A DNA stretch of 64,000 bases from a virus. The stretch is taken from positions 1 through 64,000 of IMG/VR virus record IMGVR_UViG_3300043313_000346; one strand, given 5' to 3'. Numbering within the stretch: the first letter of the stretch is position 1; each line of letters starts with the position of its first letter. Made by a program: the position numbers and the translations under genes. Positions 24,366 through 32,164 of the stretch are shown piece after piece. The notes under the pieces are model-generated. The model searched no databases, had not been told where the DNA came from, and saw only the letters and a list, made by a program, of their open reading frames with translations.

Positions 24366-24669
24366 GGCATGCTGACTCCGGTTGATGGCGCGATGCTGTC
24401 ACATGGTGTCGCAAGGCTATTATCACAAAATGTTACATCGGTGCCATACGGCTTTCTTGAATCGCACTCGCTCAAAACCGTTCAAGATGTCCAGCATCCA
24501 TCGCACCTAATGATTTTTTTCTGCGCGAGTTGTCGCTGTGCCACGCGGAGTCGCGTCGGCAAAAACGATCCGATTCCGAAAAGTTGAAAAGTCGATTTGC
24601 TATATTGCTCGTGTCGCAGTCAGAGAGCGACGGGCTGTTTGAAATGCAAAATCTGAAATGGAGACGAAC
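24366..24669. promoter_or_regulatory. Divergent operator/promoter region
   Basis: About 300 AT-richer bases between a leftward small gene and a rightward gene. Two tandem 17-bp dyads start at 24397 and 24421. An AT-rich stretch GTTGAAAAGTCGATTTGC followed by TATATT (24583-24606) is promoter-like, but its -35/-10 spacing is poor. A hairpin GTCGC/GCGAC lies near 24613-24631. Confidence 0.5.
24397..24437. promoter_or_regulatory. Two tandem 17-bp operator-like dyads
   Basis: TGTCACATGGTGTCGCA (24397-24413) and TATCACAAAATGTTACA (24421-24437) each match the perfect palindrome at 25601-25617 at 13 of 17 bases. Their centres are 24 bp apart. A repressor dimer on each site could cooperate. Confidence 0.5.
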
Positions 24670-24930
24670 ATGGCGCAAGCCATCGACACGACGAACTATG
24701 TCTACCTTGCAATGACCGCGAACTTTTGGGCGTCCTCGAAAACGAGCGAGGAAGCTGCGGTGCGATCTCTTCGGGCTCAAGCCGGATCGTCACAGGTCAC
24801 GAAGTATGGATGGGTCACCTATCACATCCATCCTGACTTCGAGGTCTGCGGGATCAACGGCGACGTGATGACGCCGATCGGTCACAAGGCGATCAAGCTC
24901 ACCGACAAGATCAAACGCAAGGCGGCATAA
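24670..24930 (+). CDS. Small hypothetical protein, first gene after operator
   Basis: 86 residues from MAQAIDTTNYVYLAM; the ribosome site lies in AAATGGAGACGAAC, the earliest example of this leader signature. A start four codons upstream (METNM) is less likely, because its ATG is part of the ribosome site. Contains SKTSEEAAVRSLRAQ...YGWVTYHIHPDFEVCG. Unknown. Confidence 0.6.
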   Translation: MAQAIDTTNYVYLAMTANFWASSKTSEEAAVRSLRAQAGSSQVTKYGWVTYHIHPDFEVCGINGDVMTPIGHKAIKLTDKIKRKAA

Positions 24931-24938
24931 AGCAAAGA

Positions 24939-24999
24939 GCCCGGGACGTGGACGCGTCCCGGGCCCCTCACTCGCAACGCAAGTACATGGAGACCTAAC
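24939..24999 (+). promoter_or_regulatory. Leader element J (hairpin, TCGCAAC, ATGGAGA)
   Basis: A perfect 10-bp hairpin (GCCCGGGACG/CGTCCCGGGC, 24939-24964) has no T tract. Next come the heptamer TCGCAAC (24972-24978) with only weak flanking pairing, and then ACATGGAGA before the ATG at 25000. It is the most divergent member of the leader family. Confidence 0.5.
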
Positions 25000-25500
25000 A
25001 TGCAGACCATACCACTACGCGAACGACGCCACCAGCAAGCGCTCAAGGATCGCGCCCGGCTGGAGCGACAACGCGACGACACGCTCGACAAGCTCAGCCG
25101 CATCGCCGCCAAGCTCAAGGCGGTGCGCCGATCGGTCGAGCGCTACGAGCGAACGCCGATGCACCCGGTGAAGCCTGAGCCTCTCGCGGTGACGATCTTC
25201 CGCGAGATGGCAAAGGACGCGCCCGCTGCATCGGTGAACGTCGAGCCGCCGGCGCCGACACCAGCGCCGCAAGCAGCCGCGCCAGTGCCCGCGCCGGCGA
25301 GCGTCGACGATGACATGCCGGACTTCCTTCGGCGCTCGAAGCCCGATGCCGTCGGTGAAGCGATCGCCGCTGAGCAGGAAGCGAGGCGCAAGGCCAAGGC
25401 GCACGGGCGCATCGCGACGCTGAAGGCCAAGAAAAGCGGCGCCACCAAGCAGATGCCGCTCGAAGGCAAGGCCGCGCTCGCCGCGATCCGGGGCGGATAA
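25000..25500 (+). CDS. Coiled-coil protein with proline/alanine linker
   Basis: 166 residues. A charged N-terminal helix (RERRHQQALKDRARLERQRD...) is followed by a P/A-rich linker and a basic C-terminal helix (EARRKAKAHGRIATLKAKKS). The pattern is frequent in phages and may be a nucleic-acid or scaffold protein. A terminator follows directly. Confidence 0.6.
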   Translation: MQTIPLRERRHQQALKDRARLERQRDDTLDKLSRIAAKLKAVRRSVERYERTPMHPVKPEPLAVTIFREMAKDAPAASVNVEPPAPTPAPQAAAPVPAPASVDDDMPDFLRRSKPDAVGEAIAAEQEARRKAKAHGRIATLKAKKSGATKQMPLEGKAALAAIRGG

Positions 25501-25521
25501 AAAACCCGCGCTACCCCAGCA

Positions 25522-25546
25522 AAGCCGCCCTTCGGGGCGGCTTTTT
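25522..25546 (+). terminator. Rho-independent terminator
   Basis: AAGCCGCCC (25522-25530), loop TTCG, GGGCGGCTT and a T-run. A canonical intrinsic terminator that ends the transcript from the 24.67 kb operon. Confidence 0.9.
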
Positions 25547-25600
25547 CTTGTGTGTTTTCAGCCGCTTGCCAAAGGCAAAAAAGATGTGGCTGGCCTCTTG

Positions 25601-25617
25601 TGTCACATCATGTGACA
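25601..25617. promoter_or_regulatory. Perfect 17-bp operator palindrome
   Basis: TGTCACATCATGTGACA is a perfect dyad about the central C. Related dyads lie at 24397, 24421 and 34024, each next to a likely promoter. This is the best candidate for the consensus site of a phage repressor. Confidence 0.6.
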
Positions 25618-25916
25618 TGCCATATACGTCTCTCGTTACTTGATTGGTTGCTCCCCTGCGGTGCCTTCGGGCGCTCACTTGACGAGGGGGGTCCGGCACC
25701 AGACCCGGTTGATTGATGAGCATCGCTCTCACAGCCGCACCGCTCCCCTCAGAAGGATCGGCTCAGTCACTGCCCGGGGTACCAGTAAAATGGCCACACC
25801 AATTTCACTGCAGAACATGCGGACGCAACGCGTCGCGCGAACACTGCAGCCACCTCCCCGACGAATAGCGGCGCGCACGCACGATGCGCGCACGGTGCGA
25901 GGACAGACGACGCAAT

Positions 25917-25980
25917 GGTCAAGAGCGCGAGGGCGCGGCCATGACGAAGACGACACGGTCAAGAGCACGAGGGTGCGACC
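25917..25980. repeat. 24-bp direct repeat, 40-bp period
   Basis: GGTCAAGAGCGCGAGGGCG then CGGCC (25917-25940) recurs as GGTCAAGAGCACGAGGGTG then CGACC (25957-25980), with three mismatches. Both lie in the presumed 5' leader upstream of the MoxR gene. Confidence 0.6.
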
Positions 25981-26021
25981 CTGTTGATGCTGACACTGCG
26001 CGGCGCCACGCGCCGCAGTGA

Positions 26022-26114
26022 CCACTGAAGAGCGGCGACCAGACGAAGGCGCGCCGCTTCACAGTGTTCATGCACTCGCGCCTCGCAACGGCGCGCCAAC
26101 AAATGGAGAATGCA
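26022..26114 (+). promoter_or_regulatory. Leader element A, upstream of MoxR gene
   Basis: In order: CACTG (26023-26027) paired with CAGTG (26062-26066) around a GCGGCG/CGCCGC stem; AGTG/CACT alternative stem (26063-26076); hairpin CGCGCC-TCGCAAC-GGCGCG (26077-26095); and AAATGGAGA (26101-26109) six bases before the ATG. Confidence 0.65.
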
Positions 26115-27140
26115 ATGACTGCTCTTCTGAACGAAGTTGAATGCACGATCGCGGAAGCGGCTGTGCTGCTCGAAAGGCAACTTGCCAAGGGCAAGCCCGT
26201 GATGATGTGGGGCGCGCCCGGGCTCGGCAAGTCGGCGATCGTCTGGCAGCTTGGCGCCAAGCAGGGCCGCAAGGTGATCGAGTATCGCGCCAACCTGCGC
26301 GAGCCGGTCGACGTGCGCGGCATCCCGGTGCCCGATCTGGTGAGCGGCACGACACGCTGGCTTGTGCCGGAAGACCTGCCGAACGCCGAGCGCGACGGCG
26401 AGTTCGGTTACCTGTTCCTCGACGAGATCAACACGGCGTCGCCGCAGATGATGGCGGTGCTGTTCGGTCTCGTGCTCGATCGGCGCATCGGTGACTACGT
26501 GCTGCCGGCTGGCTGGCAGATCATCGCTGCCGGCAACCGCGTGAGCGATCGCGCGGCGGCTCAACGGATGCCGACGGCGCTGCGCAACCGCTTCTCGCAT
26601 CTGACCGTACTGCCCGACGTCAACGCGTGGGCGGTGTGGGCGAACGCGAACGGTGTGGCGCCTGAGATGGTGGCGTTCGTCCGCTTGCGGCGCGAACTGA
26701 TCCACCGGATGCCGCGCGGCGATGAGAACGCATTCCCGACGCCGCGCTCGCTGACGGCGGCTGCGGAGTTCGTTGACGAGCCGAGCATCGCGCTGCGGCA
26801 AAAGCTGTTCGCCATGCACGTCGGCAATGACGTCGCCGGCGAGTTGAACGGCTTCATCGAGCTTTATCAATCGCTCGGTTCGCTCGACGACATCGTCGCC
26901 GATCCTGCCAATGCGAAGGTGCCCACCGAACCTTCGCAACTCTACGCGGTCTGCACCGGGCTCGCGCGTCTCGCGACGCGAAAGAACTGGTCGCAGATCG
27001 TGACCTATGCCGAGCGGCTGCGCGGCGAGCATCAAGTTCTGCTCGTGCATGACGCCGTGATGCGTGACCCGAAGCTGAAAGAGACGTCGGCCTATTCCAA
27101 GTGGGCCGTCGCCAATCAGGGCGCGCTGATGCAATCGTGA
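26115..27140 (+). CDS. MoxR-like AAA+ ATPase
   Basis: 341 residues from MTALLNEVE, chosen because it follows GGAGA at normal spacing. Walker A GAPGLGKS near residue 34, Walker B YLFLDEIN near 104 and sensor 1 AAGN near 138 are intact, followed by RMPTALRNRFSHL with the arginine finger. MoxR ATPases act as chaperones with VWA proteins to insert metals or remodel complexes. The gene two places downstream encodes a VWA partner. Confidence 0.9.
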   Translation: MTALLNEVECTIAEAAVLLERQLAKGKPVMMWGAPGLGKSAIVWQLGAKQGRKVIEYRANLREPVDVRGIPVPDLVSGTTRWLVPEDLPNAERDGEFGYLFLDEINTASPQMMAVLFGLVLDRRIGDYVLPAGWQIIAAGNRVSDRAAAQRMPTALRNRFSHLTVLPDVNAWAVWANANGVAPEMVAFVRLRRELIHRMPRGDENAFPTPRSLTAAAEFVDEPSIALRQKLFAMHVGNDVAGELNGFIELYQSLGSLDDIVADPANAKVPTEPSQLYAVCTGLARLATRKNWSQIVTYAERLRGEHQVLLVHDAVMRDPKLKETSAYSKWAVANQGALMQS

Positions 27141-27230
27141 GCAGTAAGGGCGGCGCCGTGTGCGCCGCCCCATAGTGCCCATGCACTGCGCCGTCGCAAC
27201 CGGCGCCAACCTTTCAAATGGAGATTCCCA
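27141..27230 (+). promoter_or_regulatory. Leader element B
   Basis: Perfect 9-bp hairpin GGGCGGCGC/GCGCCGCCC (27148-27170), then AGTGC-CCAT-GCACT (27174-27187), hairpin GCGCCG-TCGCAAC-CGGCGC (27188-27206) and AAATGGAGA (27216-27224). It starts directly after the MoxR stop codon. Confidence 0.7.
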
Positions 27231-28127
27231 ATGAACGCGAAAACGAAAGTGATCGCCTCGCCGCTGTCGCGGAAGGCAACGCTGGTGTCGGTCGACATCA
27301 GCCAATGGACGGCACGCAAGCTCGACAAGCGGGTGACGGACAAGGTCAACCGCGAGCACAACGCGGCCGACGACGCCGGCCGCTATCACAAGCTGCTGAT
27401 CGAGGCCAAGCGGCTCGAAGCGATCAACTCGCTGGTCGCGCAGGCACGCCGGCTGCACTACACGATGACGAAGCCGTGGGCCGACGAAGGCTTGCGCATC
27501 CTGCCGAACAAGCTGCACGAAAAGTTCGCCAGCGAGTTTCGCAAATTGAAGCGCGAGTTCGACGTGGCTGCTGATGACTTCTGCCGCGAATATCCGACGT
27601 TCATTGCCGAGCGCAAGAAAGCTCTCAACGGCTTGTTCAACGCGTCGGACTATCCGCCGGCCGATGAGATCAGGAGCAAGTTCCGGCTGACGACGAAGAC
27701 GTTCCCACTGCCTGAGTCGGATGACTTTCGCTCGGACGTGCTCGACGCGGACACGGTCGAAGACATCAAGCGCGAGCTTGCCGAGACGAACGAAGCGGTG
27801 CTTGCCGATGCGATGAAGCACACGGCCAAGCAGATCACCGAAGTCGTCGGGCACATGGCCGAGAAGCTGAAGGCGTACAAAAAGCCGGGCAAAGGTTCGC
27901 GCAGCTTTTTCTCGCACACGCTGGTCGAGAACGTGCGGCAGCTTGCCGAGCTTCTGCCGGCCTTCAATCTCGACAACGATCCGGCGCTCGACGCGATCGC
28001 CGATCGCATCAACAAAGAACTTTGCGTCGAAGACGCAGAGACACTGAGACACGACGACAACGCGAGGAAGTCGGTGGCCAAGAGCGCCGACGACATCCTG
28101 CGCGATGTCGAAAGCCTGCTCGGCTGA
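27231..28127 (+). CDS. Middle protein of MoxR-VWA module (DUF3150-like)
   Basis: 298 residues, helical and charged. The start ATLVSVDISQWTARKLDKRV and the place between a MoxR ATPase and a VWA protein recall the DUF3150 proteins found in phage MoxR-VWA modules. I infer this from pattern and position, not from a clear motif. It may be an adaptor or substrate of the ATPase. Confidence 0.6.
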   Translation: MNAKTKVIASPLSRKATLVSVDISQWTARKLDKRVTDKVNREHNAADDAGRYHKLLIEAKRLEAINSLVAQARRLHYTMTKPWADEGLRILPNKLHEKFASEFRKLKREFDVAADDFCREYPTFIAERKKALNGLFNASDYPPADEIRSKFRLTTKTFPLPESDDFRSDVLDADTVEDIKRELAETNEAVLADAMKHTAKQITEVVGHMAEKLKAYKKPGKGSRSFFSHTLVENVRQLAELLPAFNLDNDPALDAIADRINKELCVEDAETLRHDDNARKSVAKSADDILRDVESLLG

Positions 28128-28174
28128 GAGCGCGCCCGGCCGCAACCCGGGCGCTTTTCAAAATGGAGATGACA
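28128..28174 (+). promoter_or_regulatory. Leader element C (short form)
   Basis: Only the second hairpin is present, and it is the most stable of the family: GCGCCCGG-CCGCAAC-CCGGGCGC (28132-28154), eight perfect pairs. TTTT and AAAATGGAGA follow before the ATG at 28175. The lack of the first hairpin suggests the two halves are separable modules. Confidence 0.7.
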
Positions 28175-29614
28175 ATGCAGACGATCGACACGGTGACGGC
28201 ACAAGCCGCCGAGCGCGTGAGCAAGGCGCGCCAAGAACTGATCCTTGAGCGCACGTTCTACGGCGTGCTGGTCAGCCAAGTCGAGGCCAAGCCGTCGCGC
28301 GACTTCCCGACGATGGCGACGAACGGCCGGACGCACTTTTTCAATCCGGACTTCATCGCCTCTCTGTCGCAGGTCGAAGTGCTCGGCGTGCAGGCGCACG
28401 AGACCGAGCACGATGCGCGCCGCCATCACACGCGGCGCGGTAACCGCGATCCGCAAGAATGGAACGTGTGCTGCGATCTCGCGATCAACCCTGACCTGAT
28501 CCGCGCGGGCTTCAAGCTGCCGGAAGGCGCCCTGCTCGACTGGCGCTTCGAGGGCATGTCAGCCGAAGACATCTATCGGACGCGCGAGCTTGAGCGGCAG
28601 CCGCCGCAACAGCCGCAGCCCGAATCGGACAAATCGGACAAAGCGGACAAAGCGGACAAATCGGACAAATCGGACAAATCGGACGGAACCGATGGAACCG
28701 ACGGCGACGATGCCGACGGCGACGAAGGCGCTGGCGAGGGCGCTGGTGAAGCCGGCGAAGAGCCGGGCGACACTGGCACCGGCGAAGGCGCCGGCGACGC
28801 TGGCGAGCCCGGTGAGGGCACCGGCGAGGGCTCTGGCGAGGGCGAAGGCTCGGACGCTGGCAGCGATGCCGGCGAGGCCAAGCCGGGGCCGTCTTCGGGC
28901 GATCCCGGCCGCTGCGGCGAAGTGCTCGACGCGGCGGTTGATGCCGCCGAGCGGGCCGACGTCGACGCCAAATGGGAACGTGTCGTGCGCGAGGCCGCAA
29001 GCCTCGCACGCAAGCGCGGCGACGCTCCCGGGCACGTGTCGCGCGAGATCGAGCGGAACGATCATCCCCCGCAAGACTGGCGCGAGACTTTGCGTGCCTT
29101 TTTCGACGGCGGCGCGGTGACCACCGAAACGTGGTCGCGTCCGAACCGGCGCTTCATCGGCGGCGGGCTCTATCTGCCCGGCCGCGAGCGTGACGGCGTC
29201 AACCGCGTCGCCATGCTGGTCGACACGTCCGGTTCGATGGATGATGTCGCGCTTGCGGCGATCGGCGTCGAAGTGCAAGCGGCGCTCGATGAGAACATCA
29301 TCGACGAGCTTGTCGTGATCTACGGCGACACGCGGGTGACGCGCGTCGACACGTATCGCGGCGGCGACGAGATCGAGTTCGATCCGCGTGGCGGTGGCGG
29401 CACCCGGTTGATGCCGCTGTTCGATCACGTGGCGAACGAAGTCGATGCTTCGCTGATCGTGTGCTTCACCGACGGTGAGCACGAGATCACCAGCGCGCAC
29501 GCTGAGCCGGCTTGCCCGGTCCTGTTTGCGATCACCGGCTTCCCGCAGGACGTTCGCCACTACGTCGCGAATGCACCGTGGGGCGCCACCGCGATCGACG
29601 TCGGATCGCACTGA
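28175..29614 (+). CDS. Metallopeptidase-VWA protein (DUF2201-like)
   Basis: 479 residues. The N-terminal domain has a zinc-peptidase HExxH (HETEH, about residue 75) in LGVQAHETEHDARRHH, and WNVCCDLAINPDLI. A low-complexity linker (about 145-245) is rich in SDK, then DG and GE. The C-terminal VWA-like domain has the metal-site motif DTSGSMDD near residue 350 and a later FTDGEHE. This is the DUF2201 layout. With the MoxR ATPase it forms a likely chaperone pair. Confidence 0.85.
   Translation: MQTIDTVTAQAAERVSKARQELILERTFYGVLVSQVEAKPSRDFPTMATNGRTHFFNPDFIASLSQVEVLGVQAHETEHDARRHHTRRGNRDPQEWNVCCDLAINPDLIRAGFKLPEGALLDWRFEGMSAEDIYRTRELERQPPQQPQPESDKSDKADKADKSDKSDKSDGTDGTDGDDADGDEGAGEGAGEAGEEPGDTGTGEGAGDAGEPGEGTGEGSGEGEGSDAGSDAGEAKPGPSSGDPGRCGEVLDAAVDAAERADVDAKWERVVREAASLARKRGDAPGHVSREIERNDHPPQDWRETLRAFFDGGAVTTETWSRPNRRFIGGGLYLPGRERDGVNRVAMLVDTSGSMDDVALAAIGVEVQAALDENIIDELVVIYGDTRVTRVDTYRGGDEIEFDPRGGGGTRLMPLFDHVANEVDASLIVCFTDGEHEITSAHAEPACPVLFAITGFPQDVRHYVANAPWGATAIDVGSH
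28625..28687 (+). repeat. Seven tandem 9-bp units in coding sequence
   Basis: Units TCGGACAAA (four), GCGGACAAA (two) and TCGGACGGA (one) encode repeated SDK/ADK/SDG tripeptides in the linker of the metallopeptidase-VWA protein. Units this similar can vary in number by slippage, changing linker length without frameshift. Confidence 0.85.
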
Positions 29615-29705
29615 CCACTGCAGGGCGGCGTCGCAAGGCGCCGCCTCACAGTGTTCATGACGAACACCCGGCCCGCAACGCCGGATCACAAATGGAGTAA
29701 TGACA
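29615..29705 (+). promoter_or_regulatory. Leader element D
   Basis: CACTG (29616-29620), stem GGCGGCG/CGCCGCC (29624-29645), CACAGTG, alternative stem GTGTTC/GAACAC (29651-29667), hairpin CCGGC-CCGCAAC-GCCGG (29668-29684), then AAATGGAGT before the ATG at 29706. Confidence 0.7.
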
Positions 29706-30104
29706 ATGAAAAAGCTTGGTGGAGTTCTGATCATCATCGTCGGCCTGATCTGGCTGAGCAACGGCAAGCCCGCCGACACGACGCCGGCATCGCCGTGCAA
29801 ATCCGATTGGACAAAATGCACCGACAACGCCGACATGGCGAACAACTTCGGCGGCTGGTCCGGCGTGCAATATGACTGCAAAAAACAGGCGGAAGAACTC
29901 GCCAAATACGGCACGCCAGAATGGCCGTGGTTCGCCTTCTCATCCTTCCGCCCCGGCAGCAACTACAGCACCGGCACCGTCACGGTGATCGAGCCCGATG
30001 CCAAATTCCAGAACGGCTTCGGCGCGATGGTGCGCTCGCGCGTGGTCTGTGAATACGATCTGCGCAGCAAGAAGGTGACCAACGTCGACATCAGCGCGCG
30101 ATGA
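29706..30104 (+). CDS. Exported or membrane-anchored small protein
   Basis: 132 residues from MKKLGGVLIIIVGLIWLSNG, an N-terminal membrane helix or uncleaved signal. The rest (CKSDWTKCTDNADMANNFGG, YDCKKQAEELAKYGTPEWP) has four cysteines and resembles small periplasmic proteins common in Rhizobiales genomes. Probably envelope-located in the lysogen. Confidence 0.65.
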   Translation: MKKLGGVLIIIVGLIWLSNGKPADTTPASPCKSDWTKCTDNADMANNFGGWSGVQYDCKKQAEELAKYGTPEWPWFAFSSFRPGSNYSTGTVTVIEPDAKFQNGFGAMVRSRVVCEYDLRSKKVTNVDISAR

Positions 30105-30193
30105 GCACCACCGAGCGGCGCTTCGGCGCCGTTCCATAGTGCCCACGACGGACACTGCCGGCGCAACCGGCGCATCAAATGGAGACTTTCAAA
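30105..30193 (+). promoter_or_regulatory. Leader element E
   Basis: Stem GGCGC-TTCG-GCGCC (30117-30130), a very stable UUCG tetraloop hairpin; AGTG..CC/GG..CACT stem (30138-30156); hairpin GCCG-GCGCAAC-CGGC (30157-30171), the only copy with G at the first loop position; AAATGGAGA, then the ATG at 30194. Confidence 0.65.
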
Positions 30194-30403
30194 ATGGCGA
30201 ATCTCTACACCTACGAATGCCGCGCTTGCGGCTTCGCTCAAGTCTTCCGCGAAGACAACAGCATGCATTGCCCGCACTGCCGCGCGTGGCCGATGCGCGA
30301 GGCGCTGCCGAGCGTCGACGCGATGCTCGCGACGATCGACACCGTGATCGGCTGCGATGATACCGAGATGGCCGACAAGGCAACCCGGAGGGCAGCACGA
30401 TGA
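30194..30403 (+). CDS. Zinc-ribbon small protein
   Basis: 69 residues from MANLYTYECRACGF. CRAC near residue 9 and CPHC near 28 form a rubredoxin-like zinc ribbon (FmdB-like spacing). Could be a regulator or metal-handling protein. ATGA overlap with the next gene. Confidence 0.65.
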   Translation: MANLYTYECRACGFAQVFREDNSMHCPHCRAWPMREALPSVDAMLATIDTVIGCDDTEMADKATRRAAR

Positions 30404-30567
30404 GCCGGAAGACCGAAAGCAAGAAGGCCGCGCGCGTGCTGCGCGAAGTCTTCGACGCCAAGCTGCCAGTGCCCGGCGTGACCACGCGTGATCGCGACGC
30501 GGCGCTGTGGCTGGCGATCACGATCCTTGAAGCCCGCGCGCAAGATGCAGACAGTGAGGAAGGATAA
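30400..30567 (+). CDS. Small hypothetical protein, 55 aa
   Basis: Encodes MSRKTESKKAARVLREVFDA and a further 35 residues ending in an acidic tail. The ATGA overlap upstream, and the next gene's start four bases after its stop, support it. Unknown. Confidence 0.55.
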   Translation: MSRKTESKKAARVLREVFDAKLPVPGVTTRDRDAALWLAITILEARAQDADSEEG

Positions 30568-30570
30568 AAA

Positions 30571-30987
30571 ATGAAACATCTGACCAAGGCACAGGTAGCA
30601 ACGCGCGACGAACTGATCGCCGCGCTGCGCGGGAAAGACAAGGCGATCGATGATGCCATCATCGAGATCAACAACAAGATCGACGAAGTCAACGTGCTGA
30701 TCGAAGAGAACCTCAAGCCCGCGATCGACGACTACAACGGTGCGCTCGGCGATCTCGAAGAACTGCGCAATGAGATCGTCGGCCAGATGGACGACTATGT
30801 TAACGCGCGCTCTGAGAAGTGGAGCAACAGCGATGCCGGCGCGAACTATTCGTCGTGGAAGGACGAATGGGAAGGCATCGACATGAGCCCGCTCGACGAC
30901 ATCGAGCCGCTTGCACATCTCGAAGCATCGGACCCGGCACACGCCAACGAGTTCGAAGCGCTGTCGAGCGAGGTTCAAGAAGACTGA
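30571..30987 (+). CDS. Acidic coiled-coil protein, 138 aa
   Basis: Long heptad-like acidic helix (AIIEINNKIDEVNVLIEENL), then aromatic residues (WSNSDAGANYSSWKDEWEG). GGAAGGA precedes the start. Unknown; acidic helices of this kind occur in DNA mimics, but nothing specific points there. Confidence 0.6.
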   Translation: MKHLTKAQVATRDELIAALRGKDKAIDDAIIEINNKIDEVNVLIEENLKPAIDDYNGALGDLEELRNEIVGQMDDYVNARSEKWSNSDAGANYSSWKDEWEGIDMSPLDDIEPLAHLEASDPAHANEFEALSSEVQED

Positions 30988-31086
30988 GTGCTGCCAGAGC
31001 GGCGCGGGACAACTCGCGCCGCTTCACAGTGTTCATGCTGAGCACTCCCGCCGCAACGCGGGCAAAAATCCAAATGGAGAAAAACG
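30988..31086 (+). promoter_or_regulatory. Leader element F
   Basis: Perfect 9-bp hairpin AGCGGCGCG/CGCGCCGCT (30998-31023); CACAGTG; AGTGTTC-ATGCT-GAGCACT (31028-31046), with one G-T wobble replacing A-T of other copies; hairpin CCCGC-CGCAAC-GCGGG (31047-31062); AAATGGAGA (31072-31080); ATG at 31087. Confidence 0.7.
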
Positions 31087-31434
31087 ATGAAGTATCTACT
31101 GCCTCTTGCCGTCGCGCTTGCAATGACATCCGGCGCGAATGCCGGCTACACCGCCGGCGAGCTATTGAAGGAATGCAAGGCCGACTCGAAGAAAGCGGCT
31201 TGCGCGACCTATGTGACGGCTACATGGGATACATTCGAGGCACTGGCTTGGACTCATAAAGAGCTTGTCATTGCCAACATCTGCATCCCGCACGGCATCA
31301 CGGTCGTGCCGGCCGAGATGATCAAGCTCGCTGAAACGCGGATTCAGGAACAGAAGGCGACGCCGGATATGTCCGCTGCGGCGGTGCTGCTTGCTGGCCT
31401 GCGATCCAAGTTCAATTGTTTCGATCGACGCTGA
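31087..31434 (+). CDS. Secreted Rap1a/Tai-like protein
   Basis: 115 residues. A cleavable signal peptide (MKYLLPLAVALAMTSGANAG) is followed by TAGELLKECKADSKKAACATYVTATWDTFEAL, the cysteine-helix pattern of Rap1a/Tai-type periplasmic proteins, with C in NICIPHG and FNC. Rap1a proteins protect against type VI effectors in Serratia. Relatives in phages and Rhizobiales are uncharacterised, so immunity is only a guess. Confidence 0.65.
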   Translation: MKYLLPLAVALAMTSGANAGYTAGELLKECKADSKKAACATYVTATWDTFEALAWTHKELVIANICIPHGITVVPAEMIKLAETRIQEQKATPDMSAAAVLLAGLRSKFNCFDRR

Positions 31435-31510
31435 TCACTGCAGAGCGGTGCCAAATCTGGCGCCGCTTTTCATGCCGGTCGCAACCCGGCTCAACAAATG
31501 GAGAACTGAA
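31435..31510 (+). promoter_or_regulatory. Leader element G
   Basis: CACTG, stem AGCGGTGCC/GGCGCCGCT (31444-31467) followed by TTTT, so this copy could terminate transcription. The AGTG alternative stem is missing. Hairpin GCCGG-TCGCAAC-CCGGC (31474-31490) and AAATGGAGA precede the ATG at 31511. Confidence 0.7.
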
Positions 31511-32164
31511 ATGAAGACGCTGAAATGCGTCGCGCTCGCTGCCGCACTGCTCGCCAGTGCTTCGAGCGCGCACGCTGCAATGAAGGCCTACCAGACATCC
31601 GGCCTTTGGTCCGCGAATGCCGGCACGGCCAACGACGGCACGCCGATGTGCTCGATGAGCATCCAAGACAAGGAACGCGCGGCCTTCATCAAGTGGCAGG
31701 CGGGAAGCGAAAATCTGTTCGTGCAGGTTTATAAGTCAAGCTGGAATATCCCGATCGGCACAACGATGCCGATGACGATCCAGTTTGATCGCGCCGAGCC
31801 GTTCAAGGGGACCGCGACATCGATTCCCGGTGGCAACGGGCAGATGATCGAAGTGTCTCTCAAAAACGAGGAAGGCAGCACGATCCCCCGGTCGTTCATG
31901 GAGGAATTCGCATCGGCGGTGAAGATGTACTTCATCTTTCCCGGCGGCAACGAAACGCTATGGTCCGCACCGATGGAAGGCTCGCGCATCATCGCCGGAT
32001 CGTTTGCGAAATGCGTGATCGACTATTCCAAATATGCGACGCCCAAGACGCAGCCGCACAAGGGCGGTGGCGGCGGCGGGGCGACGCAGCCGCACAACAG
32101 CACCCCGGCTGAGCCGGTGGCGCCACCACCACTGAGCGGCAGCGCCAAACGCAACGACATCTAA
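31511..32164 (+). CDS. Secreted protein with proline-rich tail
   Basis: 217 residues. Signal peptide MKTLKCVALAAALLASASSA then HA. The mature part is beta-rich (GTPMCSMSIQDKERAAFIKW, MTIQFDRAEPF, CVIDYSKY). The last 45 residues are glycine-, then proline-rich. Likely periplasmic or surface-exposed; function unknown. Confidence 0.65.
   Translation: MKTLKCVALAAALLASASSAHAAMKAYQTSGLWSANAGTANDGTPMCSMSIQDKERAAFIKWQAGSENLFVQVYKSSWNIPIGTTMPMTIQFDRAEPFKGTATSIPGGNGQMIEVSLKNEEGSTIPRSFMEEFASAVKMYFIFPGGNETLWSAPMEGSRIIAGSFAKCVIDYSKYATPKTQPHKGGGGGGATQPHNSTPAEPVAPPPLSGSAKRNDI

Larger units (their letters stand above)
25561..26021. promoter_or_regulatory. Long non-coding control region before MoxR gene
   Basis: About 460 bases without a credible gene. 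It has a perfect 17-bp palindrome (25601-25617), an AT-rich patch after it that may hold a promoter, and a 24-bp direct repeat at 25917/25957. A CACTG/CAGTG hairpin lies at 25994-26020. Length and structure suggest a main promoter with a structured 5' leader. Confidence 0.55.

Noticed and set aside
25959-28145. 728-codon minus-strand frame
   Set aside because: It covers the MoxR gene and its neighbour in antisense, crosses two leader elements and is rich in R/H/A. Codon bias in high-GC DNA explains it.
28559-29962. 467-codon minus-strand frame with repeated FVRFVR
   Set aside because: Antisense of the metallopeptidase-VWA gene; the repeat is the complement of the 9-bp units.
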